From Gemmatimonadaceae bacterium (GTDB lineage: Bacteria > Gemmatimonadota > Gemmatimonadetes > Gemmatimonadales > Gemmatimonadaceae), in contig JACMOE010000105.1 in NCBI GenBank assembly GCA_014378185.1, positions 1-9,242 of the forward strand: DNA of 9,242 bases, written 5' to 3'. Both the position numbers and the translations under genes were made by a program. Below, piece by piece: positions 1 to 7,831 of the stretch (within the stretch, counting starts at the first letter, position 1; each line of letters starts with the position of its first letter). The notes under the pieces were generated by a model that worked only from the letters and a program-made list of their open reading frames with translations, had not been told where the DNA came from and did no database searches.

Positions 1-1
1 C

Positions 2-670
2 AAGCTGACCACGGACCTGCCGGCGCGTGATACGCTGCTGCCGCGAGCCTATTGGTTCCTCGCGCGCGCGCACGATGCGCATGGGGAGCACATTCTCGCC
101 GCCACGAGCTACTCCCGCCTCGTCGAAAGCTTTCCCGACGATTCGCTCGCCGACGATGCGGCGCTGGCCGCGGCGCGCGCCTACTGGAAGATGTGGCGCA
201 AGCCGGCCCTGGACCCCACGTACGGGGAGACCGCAGTCGCGACGTACAACACGCTGCTCAGTCTCTACCCCACGTCGCCCCTGGCGCCCACCGCCAAGCG
301 GGAGCTCGCGGAGGTCGAGGACCTGTTCGCGCAGAAGAACTACCTGTCCGGGATGTACTACCTGCGGCGGAAGGCGTACGATTCGGGCATCATCTACTTC
401 AAGGATATTCTCGTCAAGTATCCGAGCGCGCCCACGGCAAGGCTGGCGCAGCTTCGGTTGGTGGAGGCGTACAAGGCCATTCGCTACAAGGAAGACGCGG
501 CCGACGCGTGCGCCGCGCTCCGGAAGAACTTTGCGGACGACGTGGAAGTCCGAGCGACCTGCGACGGTGTGGCTGCTCCCGTGATCGTCGCGCCGGCGGT
601 GCCGACCAACACGCCCCCGGCCACCACCGGTCCCCCCGCAAAGCCTCCCGCCACGCCGCCCACCTCCTGA
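2..670 (+). CDS. bamD: Outer-membrane assembly lipoprotein BamD/ComL (5' partial)
   Basis: Open reading frame entering from the left edge in frame 2 and ending at TGA 668-670; 222 codons are visible. The N-terminus, including any lipoprotein signal peptide and lipobox cysteine, lies outside the window. The visible part has TPR-like helical pairs: a first unit (YSRLVESFPDDSLADDA), a second (YNTLLSLYPTSPLAPTAKRE), then the segment AQKNYLSGMYYLRRKAY followed by YFKDILVKYPSAPTARLA. This matches the order and spacing of the C-terminal TPRs of BamD/ComL/YfiO. In the known family BamD is a periplasmic, lipid-anchored partner of BamA that helps insert beta-barrel proteins in the outer membrane. The last 30 or so residues are a Pro/Ala/Thr-rich tail, an addition relative to E. 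coli BamD. The stop lies 3 nt before nadD, so the two are probably co-transcribed. Another TPR lipoprotein (for example a CpoB/YbgF type) is a less likely alternative. Confidence 0.85.
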   Translation, partial: KLTTDLPARDTLLPRAYWFLARAHDAHGEHILAATSYSRLVESFPDDSLADDAALAAARAYWKMWRKPALDPTYGETAVATYNTLLSLYPTSPLAPTAKRELAEVEDLFAQKNYLSGMYYLRRKAYDSGIIYFKDILVKYPSAPTARLAQLRLVEAYKAIRYKEDAADACAALRKNFADDVEVRATCDGVAAPVIVAPAVPTNTPPATTGPPAKPPATPPTS

Positions 671-673
671 GGC

Positions 674-1243
674 GTGCGCCTCGGGATCTTCGGGGGGTCG
701 TTCGATCCTCCGCACCTGGGGCACCTGCTGCCCGTCATCGACGCGGCAGAGGCGCTTGGCCTGGACGCCGTGCGGTTTCTCCCGGCGCGCGAACAGCCAT
801 TCAAGATCGGGCGAGCGACCGCCTCGGCGGAGCAGCGATTCGATATGACCCAACGGCTGGTGGCGGGCATTCCCGGCCTCTCGGCCAGCCGGTCGGAAAT
901 AGACCGGACCGGGTTATCTTACACGGTTGACACCGTGGCGCAGATGGCGGTGGAAGACTCGGCGGCGGAGCTGGTGCTCCTGCTGGGCGCCGATGCCTAC
1001 GCCCTCTTCGAGCAGTGGCGGGAGCCGGATCGAATTCGAACGCTGGCGACGGTGGCGGTCCTCCTGCGGGGGGGCGACGCGCCGCTCTCGGCGCGGGACG
1101 GGACGGTGCAGGTGCTGCAGACGCGGCGGGTGGATATCTCGTCCACCGAGTTGCGCGCCCGGGTAGGCAACGGGCGAACCATTCGCGGGTTCGTGCCCGA
1201 TGCGGTCGCAGACTATATCGCGGAGCATCGGCTGTATCGATAA
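674..1243 (+). CDS. nadD: Nicotinate-nucleotide adenylyltransferase NadD
   Basis: Encodes 189 residues. NadD transfers AMP from ATP to nicotinic acid mononucleotide, giving deamido-NAD, the penultimate cytoplasmic step of NAD synthesis. The N-terminus MRLGIFGGSFDPPHLGH carries the nucleotidyltransferase HxGH motif at residues 14-17. The C-terminal ISSTELR (residues 155-161) is the second phosphate-binding signature of the family. FLPAREQPFK occupies the place of the usual substrate-loop segment. The length is slightly below the E. coli protein (213 aa). The GTG start at 674 is chosen because it places the family's invariant GxFGG strand right at the N-terminus. The only Shine-Dalgarno-like bases (GAGG, 669-672) overlap the bamD stop and sit just one base from the start, so initiation probably depends on translational coupling with bamD. 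It ends 9 nt before secA. Confidence 0.95.
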   Translation: MRLGIFGGSFDPPHLGHLLPVIDAAEALGLDAVRFLPAREQPFKIGRATASAEQRFDMTQRLVAGIPGLSASRSEIDRTGLSYTVDTVAQMAVEDSAAELVLLLGADAYALFEQWREPDRIRTLATVAVLLRGGDAPLSARDGTVQVLQTRRVDISSTELRARVGNGRTIRGFVPDAVADYIAEHRLYR

Positions 1244-1248
1244 GAGGA
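1242..1248 (+). promoter_or_regulatory. Ribosome binding site of secA
   Basis: AAGAGGA begins inside the nadD TAA stop codon. Its GAGG core (1244-1247) leaves five bases before the ATG at 1253. It is a better site than that of nadD and supports ATG 1253 as the secA start. No promoter fits in the 9-base gap, so secA is most likely read from a transcript starting further upstream. Confidence 0.7.
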
Positions 1249-1252
1249 CTGC

Positions 1253-4200
1253 ATGCTGAAGCGCGTACTGAGTGCGTTCATGGGCACCCGCCACGAGCGG
1301 GACCGCAAGAAGATCCAGCCGATCCTCGATGCCATTCACGAGCACGAGAGCCGGCTCACCGCCGCCACCGACGAGGAGATTCGCGGCCAGACGGCGAAGT
1401 TCCGCGCGCTGCTGCACGAGCGGACGGACGCGCTCGAGGCGCGCGCCACCGAGTTGCGCGAGCTGAAGCGCTCCGCCACCGATGCGACCGAGCGTGAACG
1501 GTTCGATACAGAGCTGAGTGGCGTGGACGGAAGCGCCGGCCTCGACGCAGAGATCCGGCGGACCATCGGGGATGCGCTGGACGAGCTGCTTCCGGAAGCC
1601 TTTGCCACGATGCGCGAGGCGTGCCGCCGGCTCGTCGGCACCACCGTGAGTGTCACCGGTCGCGACACCGAGTGGAACATGGTGCCCTACGATGTGCAGC
1701 TCATGGGCGGCATCCAGCTCCATTTCGGCAAGATCGCCGAGATGGCCACGGGAGAAGGTAAGACGCTCGTTGCCACGCTGCCGCTCTATCTCAATGCATT
1801 GCCGGGCAAGGGCTCTCACCTCGTGACGGTGAATTCGTACCTCGCTCGGCGCGATTCGCAGTGGATGGGCCACCTGTACACCTGGCTCGGCCTCACCGTG
1901 GGGTGCCTGGACGACACCGAGGCTGGAACGCCGGAGCGGCGCGCCGCGTACTTCGCGGACATCACGTACGGCACCAACAACGAGTTCGGGTTCGATTACC
2001 TGCGCGACAACATGGTGACGTCACTCGACCAGCGCGTGCAGCGCAGCCATGTGTTCGCGCTCGTGGACGAGGTGGACTCCGTGCTCATCGACGAGGCGCG
2101 CACACCGCTCATCATCTCGGGCCCGGTGGGCAACGAGGGCGACGTCCAGTATTTCGAGCACAACACCGCCATCTCGCGACTCGTTCGCAAGCAGATGGAG
2201 CTCGTGAACGTGCTCGTGGCCGATGCTGAGCGCGAACTCGCAGCAGGCAACACGCAGGATGCGTCAGTGAAGATGTACCAGGCACAAATGGGGCATCCGA
2301 AGAATCGGCGCCTCATCAAGATGCTGAACGAACAGGGAAACAAGCAGTTGGTCCTGAAGGTCGAGCTCGAGCACCTGGCGGATCGCAAGCTGCCCCCCGC
2401 CAAGCAGGCCTATCGCGACGTGGAGGAAGACCTGCTGTTCGTGCTGGATGAACGGGGTCACTCGGTGCACCTCACGGACCGCGGTGTGGACTACATGGCG
2501 CCGGACGATCACGAAGCCTACATCCTGCCCGACCTCAGCGAGGCGGTGCACCGCATCGATCACGCGACGGACATGTCGCCCGAGCAGAAGATCGCCGAGC
2601 GTCGCGACCTGGAGATCGACTATGCGGGCAAGAGCGAGCGGCTGAACATCGTGCATCAGCTTCTCAAGGCGCACGCCCTGTACGAGAAGGACGTGAACTA
2701 CGTGGTGCAGGACGGCGAGGTGCTCATCGTGGACGAGTACACGGGCCGCACGATGCCCGGGCGCCGATGGAGCGAGGGACTGCACCAGGCGGTCGAGGCC
2801 AAGGAGGGAGTCCGCGTGAAGGGCGAGACGCAGACCATGGCCACGATCACCATCCAGAACTACTTCCGCATGTACGAGAAGCTGGCCGGCATGACGGGTA
2901 CGGCGGAAACGGAAGAAACGGAATTCTACGAGATCTACAAGCTCGAGGTCGCGGTCATTCCGACCAATCGCGACATCATCCGCGACGACCGCCACGACCT
3001 CGTCTACAAGACGCGCCGCGAGAAGTACAACGCCATCGTTGACGAAACCCGGCGGCTGCACGACCTGGGCTACCCCGTCCTCATCGGCACCACCAGCGTC
3101 GATGCGTCCGAGACGCTGTCCAAGCTGATGCAGCGCGGCGGGATGGTGCACAACGTCCTCAACGCGAAGTACCACCAGCGCGAGGCGGAGATCGTGGCGA
3201 ATGCCGGCCAGCCGGGTGCCATCACGATCGCCACGAACATGGCCGGCCGCGGTACCGACATCAAGCTCGGCGAGGGCGTCATCCCGTCCAAGCCGTCCGT
3301 CATCAAGGATCCCGACGGCAAGGATATCGCCGTGGAGGAGATGGGCGGCTTGCACATCGTGGGCTCGGAGCGCCACGAATCGCGCCGCATCGACCGCCAG
3401 CTGCGCGGGCGCGCGGGACGGCAGGGCGATCCCGGCGCGAGCCAGTTCTTCCTGTCACTGGAAGATGACCTCATGCGCCTCTTCGGCAGCGATCGCATCG
3501 CCAAGCTGATGGATCGCATGGGCGCGCAGGAAGGGGAGGTGCTCACGCACCCGCTCATCACGCGATCCATTGAACAGGCGCAGAAGCGCGTGGAGCTCCA
3601 GAACTTCCAGAGCCGCAAGAAGCTGCTGGAATACGATGATGTGATGAACCAGCAGCGCGAGGTGATCTATTCGCTGCGGGCATTCGCACTCGAGGGCGGT
3701 GAGGAGCTCAAGGCCGAGGCCATCAAGATGGTGGAGAAGGCCGTCTCGCGTCGCGTGGACACGGTGCTGGCGGAGTTCGATGATGTGGCAGATTGGGACT
3801 TCGAGCTGCTGCGCCAGGAGCTGCTCATGCACTATCTGCTTCAGGTGAAGGAGTTCGACGACGAAGGGCTGCGGCCGGCGCTGCTCGCCGACGCGCAGGG
3901 GCAGGCCACGGAGGCGGGGCGCGCCGCGTTCGGCGGGAAGATCGAGGCGCTCGACATGGTGCAGGACCAGGAAGGCGGGTACGCCGACCGGCTGCTGCGC
4001 TACGTGATGCTCAACGTGCTGGACGAGAAGTGGAAGGACCACCTGTACGATCTCGATCAGCTGCGCAACGCGATTCACTACCGGTCGTGGGGGCAGAAGG
4101 ACCCGCTGGTGGAGTACAAGCAGGAAGCCTACACGATGTTCGTGGACCTCATGAATGACGTGTCGGAAACGTTCACCGACCGTTTCCTCAAGGTGCAGCT

Positions 4201-4555
4201 CGTGATCGAGGAAGGTCCGCCGGATCTTGGGCAGGGCGGAGTCTCGACTGCACCGGCGCCGCCCGCGCCCACGAAGCGCTACAACGCCATGGGCGTGCTG
4301 GAGGACATCACGTTTGGCGACGGCGGCGCCGGTGCCGCGACGGTCGAGGATGTGGGGCCGGCGGAAACGCCCAATGAGAAGGAGACCGTCGTCCGTCGCG
4401 ATCCGGTCATCATCGGTGCCGGCCGTGCGCGCAACGTGAACGACCTGACCGCCGGTCCAGCCACCCCGGTGGACTGGACGGCCGTGGGCCGCAACGACCC
4501 GTGCCCGTGCGGGTCCGGAAAGAAGTTCAAGAAGTGTCACGGCACGTCGATGTAG
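1253..4555 (+). CDS. secA: Protein translocase subunit SecA, long form with two insertions
   Basis: Encodes 1100 residues; SecA is the cytoplasmic/peripheral ATPase that pushes unfolded preproteins through SecYEG. In order: DVQLMGG and AEMATGEGKT (Walker A, K170), VDEVDSVLIDEART (DEVD box at 272-275), PPXD region, GMTGTAETE, TNMAGRGTDIKLG (R666, D669) and RGRAGRQGDPG (718-728) of the second nucleotide-binding domain, then the helical scaffold/wing. A flexible linker leads to a C-terminal zinc-binding SEC-C motif (C1084-P-C1086 ... C1095-H1096). The length exceeds E. coli SecA (901 aa). About 50 extra residues, charged and probably helical, lie at roughly 57-105 before LLPEAFATMREA. About 75 extra residues lie at roughly 312-388, containing HPKNRRLIKMLNEQG. 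I recall the same insertions in Bacteroidota SecA. All motor motifs are intact, so it should be functional. A second secA-type gene elsewhere cannot be excluded. Confidence 0.98.
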   Translation: MLKRVLSAFMGTRHERDRKKIQPILDAIHEHESRLTAATDEEIRGQTAKFRALLHERTDALEARATELRELKRSATDATERERFDTELSGVDGSAGLDAEIRRTIGDALDELLPEAFATMREACRRLVGTTVSVTGRDTEWNMVPYDVQLMGGIQLHFGKIAEMATGEGKTLVATLPLYLNALPGKGSHLVTVNSYLARRDSQWMGHLYTWLGLTVGCLDDTEAGTPERRAAYFADITYGTNNEFGFDYLRDNMVTSLDQRVQRSHVFALVDEVDSVLIDEARTPLIISGPVGNEGDVQYFEHNTAISRLVRKQMELVNVLVADAERELAAGNTQDASVKMYQAQMGHPKNRRLIKMLNEQGNKQLVLKVELEHLADRKLPPAKQAYRDVEEDLLFVLDERGHSVHLTDRGVDYMAPDDHEAYILPDLSEAVHRIDHATDMSPEQKIAERRDLEIDYAGKSERLNIVHQLLKAHALYEKDVNYVVQDGEVLIVDEYTGRTMPGRRWSEGLHQAVEAKEGVRVKGETQTMATITIQNYFRMYEKLAGMTGTAETEETEFYEIYKLEVAVIPTNRDIIRDDRHDLVYKTRREKYNAIVDETRRLHDLGYPVLIGTTSVDASETLSKLMQRGGMVHNVLNAKYHQREAEIVANAGQPGAITIATNMAGRGTDIKLGEGVIPSKPSVIKDPDGKDIAVEEMGGLHIVGSERHESRRIDRQLRGRAGRQGDPGASQFFLSLEDDLMRLFGSDRIAKLMDRMGAQEGEVLTHPLITRSIEQAQKRVELQNFQSRKKLLEYDDVMNQQREVIYSLRAFALEGGEELKAEAIKMVEKAVSRRVDTVLAEFDDVADWDFELLRQELLMHYLLQVKEFDDEGLRPALLADAQGQATEAGRAAFGGKIEALDMVQDQEGGYADRLLRYVMLNVLDEKWKDHLYDLDQLRNAIHYRSWGQKDPLVEYKQEAYTMFVDLMNDVSETFTDRFLKVQLVIEEGPPDLGQGGVSTAPAPPAPTKRYNAMGVLEDITFGDGGAGAATVEDVGPAETPNEKETVVRRDPVIIGAGRARNVNDLTAGPATPVDWTAVGRNDPCPCGSGKKFKKCHGTSM

Positions 4556-4571
4556 GTCCATCGAGATGGGG

Positions 4572-4613
4572 CATTGCAAGCACGTGGCTGAGTCTCGGCC
4601 ACGCCTTGCAATG
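4572..4613 (+). terminator. Strong hairpin after secA, possible terminator without T-run
   Basis: CATTGCAAG (4572-4580) and CTTGCAATG (4605-4613) are perfect inverted copies. Inside them CGTGGC (4583-4588) pairs with GCCACG (4598-4603), with a 2x1 internal mismatch and a 9-base loop. The stem therefore has 15 base pairs. It begins 16 bases after the secA stop. No T-run follows on either strand, so it is not a canonical Rho-independent terminator. It may instead act as a 3'-end stabiliser, or as a terminator of the kind used in high-G+C genomes that lack U-tracts. The structure is read directly from the sequence; its function is inferred. Confidence 0.5.
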
Positions 4614-4627
4614 GAGTGGTGATGGCT

Positions 4628-4666
4628 TGCGGTCGCCCAGGCACTAAGCCTGTGGGGTTCCCCGCA
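4628..4666 (+). other. Second stem-loop in the secA-radC gap
   Basis: A perfect 5-bp stem CAGGC/GCCTG (4638-4642 with 4648-4652) closes a 5-base loop ACTAA. It is nested within an outer 5-bp pair TGCGG/CCGCA (4628-4632 with 4662-4666). The outer arm ends on the first base of an upstream in-frame ATG of radC (4666). If transcribed it would be a small structured leader for radC. Short stems like this arise easily by chance in G+C-rich DNA, so this is weak evidence on its own. Confidence 0.25.
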
Positions 4667-4695
4667 TGTCCCCTCTCCAGTGCACGGATGCCCTC

Positions 4696-5412
4696 ATGTC
4701 ACACCATTCCCCAGTCGATCCCCGGCCCACGGTCCTGTCCATCCGTGAGCTCCCGCGCTCAGAGCGCCCCCGCGAGCGCCTTGTCACCCTTGGCGCATCG
4801 GCGCTCAGTTCGCCGGAGTTGCTGGCCATCCTCATAGGCGCTGGCGGCGCGCGGGGATCGGCCCTCCAGCTCGGCCAGCTCCTGCTGGCCGGTACGGGCG
4901 GTTCCCTTCGACGCATGGCGATGCAGCCCGTGGCGTCGCCCACACCCACCAGCGGCGTCGGCATGGCGCGCGCCGTCACGGTGCACGCAGCGCTCGAGCT
5001 GGGACGACGACTCGCTGCCGAGACACGGGAGGATGGCGCGCCCGTGCGTTCGCCGCGCGATGTCGCCCGGCTCTTCGCCCCCCGGCTGGAGGATCTCCCC
5101 GTGGAGGAATTCCATGTCGCGATCCTCGATGCGCAGCATCGCCTGGAGCGCGATGTGACGATCACGCGCGGCCTCCTCACGTCGTCCCTCGTGCATCCGC
5201 GCGAGGTGTTTCGCGAAGCCATTGCCGAACGAGCCGCCGCGCTCATCCTCGTGCACAACCATCCCAGCGGCGATCCCACTCCCAGCGCGGATGACCGAAT
5301 CGTGACCGAACAACTCGTGGCCGCTGGCAAGCTGCTCGACATTCCGGTACACGATCACATCATCATCGGCCGGGGCAGGTATACCAGCTTTGCCGAGGCG
5401 GGGCTGCTCTGA
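4696..5412 (+). CDS. radC: RadC family JAB/JAMM domain protein
   Basis: Encodes 238 residues from ATG 4696; E. coli RadC has 222. The N-terminal part has SIRELPRSERPRERL and LSSPELLAILIGAG, followed by a helix-hairpin-helix-like GVGMARAVTVHAALELGRR, the standard RadC (UPF0758) front half. The C-terminal JAMM domain has VEEFHVAILD (E137/E138) and the metal-binding signature HNHPSGDPTPSADD (H187, H189, S197, D200), complete and so capable of binding zinc. Despite the name, a DNA-repair role for RadC is not established; related JAMM proteins are metallopeptidases or occur in mobile elements. An alternative in-frame ATG at 4666 would add 10 residues (MSPLQCTDAL) unlike the family; neither start has a strong Shine-Dalgarno sequence. 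It is separated from secA by hairpins and from rsh by 189 bases, so it may be its own transcription unit. Confidence 0.93.
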   Translation: MSHHSPVDPRPTVLSIRELPRSERPRERLVTLGASALSSPELLAILIGAGGARGSALQLGQLLLAGTGGSLRRMAMQPVASPTPTSGVGMARAVTVHAALELGRRLAAETREDGAPVRSPRDVARLFAPRLEDLPVEEFHVAILDAQHRLERDVTITRGLLTSSLVHPREVFREAIAERAAALILVHNHPSGDPTPSADDRIVTEQLVAAGKLLDIPVHDHIIIGRGRYTSFAEAGLL

Positions 5413-5432
5413 CCACTTGCGCGGCCCAGCCG

Positions 5433-5444
5433 GAATGATCATTC
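5433..5444. promoter_or_regulatory. 12-bp perfect palindrome upstream of rsh
   Basis: GAATGATCATTC reads identically on both strands and is unusually A+T-rich for its surroundings. It lies 20 bases after the radC stop and 157 bases before the rsh start. It could be the operator of a dimeric regulator, or overlap a promoter: TTGCGC at 5417-5422 is a poor -35 candidate and no convincing -10 follows at normal spacing. The palindrome itself is certain; its role is a guess. Confidence 0.3.
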
Positions 5445-5552
5445 ATACAGGCGGTCCCCTGTGCGGGGCGCAGGGCTGCGCGCGCGCTGCTTATGGCTCG
5501 CACATTCCGCCGTGACCGCGCGAGCAGCGGCAAACTCACGGTCGTTTCATTT

Positions 5553-5585
5553 CCCGGCGTGGCGGCAGGACCAACCCACGCCGGG
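5553..5585 (+). promoter_or_regulatory. GC-rich hairpin abutting the rsh ribosome binding site
   Basis: CCCGGCGTGG (5553-5562) is perfectly complementary to CCACGCCGGG (5576-5585), a 10-bp stem with a 13-base loop. The stem ends one base before the AGGAG Shine-Dalgarno (5587-5591) that serves ATG 5602. In an mRNA such a stem would sit at the edge of the ribosome footprint and could limit or tune translation of rsh. No T-run follows, so it is unlikely to be an intrinsic terminator for radC. Confidence 0.4.
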
Positions 5586-5586
5586 C

Positions 5587-5591
5587 AGGAG
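5587..5591 (+). promoter_or_regulatory. Ribosome binding site deciding the rsh start
   Basis: AGGAG, with 10 bases between it and ATG 5602. It decides the start. The frame is open upstream to a GTG at 5461, but those 47 codons encode an Arg/Ala-rich stretch with no resemblance to RSH N-termini, whereas MATALREVIPDW at 5602 leads directly into the hydrolase domain. Confidence 0.65.
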
Positions 5592-5601
5592 AGCTGGACT
5601 G

Positions 5602-7767
<2,166 letters not shown>

Positions 7768-7786
7768 CGCCGTCCGCTGACAGGCA

Positions 7787-7797
7787 AGGGTGACCCT
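7787..7797. promoter_or_regulatory. Interrupted palindrome between rsh and uvrB
   Basis: AGGGT-G-ACCCT is an 11-base inverted repeat around a single central G, 19 bases after the rsh stop. It could be a small operator half-site pair. It is too short to be a terminator stem because the loop would be one base. Low specificity. Confidence 0.2.
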
Positions 7798-7800
7798 CCC

Positions 7801-7815
7801 GAACAATGCCCGAAA
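7801..7815. promoter_or_regulatory. Near-match to a GAAC-N7-GAAC LexA-type box upstream of uvrB
   Basis: GAAC-AATGCCC-GAAA matches seven of the eight fixed bases of the direct-repeat LexA operator known from Alphaproteobacteria (GTTC-N7-GTTC, read here on the other strand). It ends 16 bases before the uvrB ATG. uvrB is a classical SOS gene, which makes the position sensible. However, the LexA motif of this organism's phylum is not something I can establish from the window, and a one-mismatch hit can occur by chance. Confidence 0.22.
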
Positions 7816-7820
7816 GTGTT

Positions 7821-7824
7821 AGGA
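7821..7824 (+). promoter_or_regulatory. Ribosome binding site of uvrB
   Basis: AGGA lies seven bases before ATG 7832. It supports this start, which also fits the family N-terminus (FEPAGDQPKAI begins 13 residues in). Confidence 0.55.
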
Positions 7825-7831
7825 TTGAGTC

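Noticed and set aside
2264..4579. Two minus-strand open frames of about 370 codons each opposite secA
   Set aside because: Same G+C codon-bias artefact; no domain is recognisable and they are fully overlapped by a conserved gene.
4666..4695. Upstream ATG for radC adding MSPLQCTDAL
   Set aside because: The added residues do not match the family N-terminus and the ATG lies at the edge of a small hairpin. The downstream ATG is preferred, though neither ribosome binding site is strong.
4556..4695. tRNA, signal recognition particle RNA or other known small RNA in the secA-radC gap
   Set aside because: No cloverleaf, TTCRANY T-loop or other recognisable conserved core. Only isolated stems are present.
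5461..5601. A 47-codon in-frame N-terminal extension of the RSH enzyme from GTG 5461
   Set aside because: The encoded residues are Arg/Ala-rich and unlike any RSH N-terminus. The extension contains the leader hairpin, and a good Shine-Dalgarno sits before ATG 5602.
7802..7820. AACA-N11-TGTT inverted repeat before uvrB
   Set aside because: Four-base arms eleven bases apart are expected by chance, and they overlap the candidate site already listed.
7768..7831. E. coli-type (CTGT-N8-ACAG) or Bacillus-type (GAAC-N4-GTTC) SOS box before uvrB
   Set aside because: Neither spacing is present. Only the alphaproteobacterial direct-repeat pattern gives a near-match.
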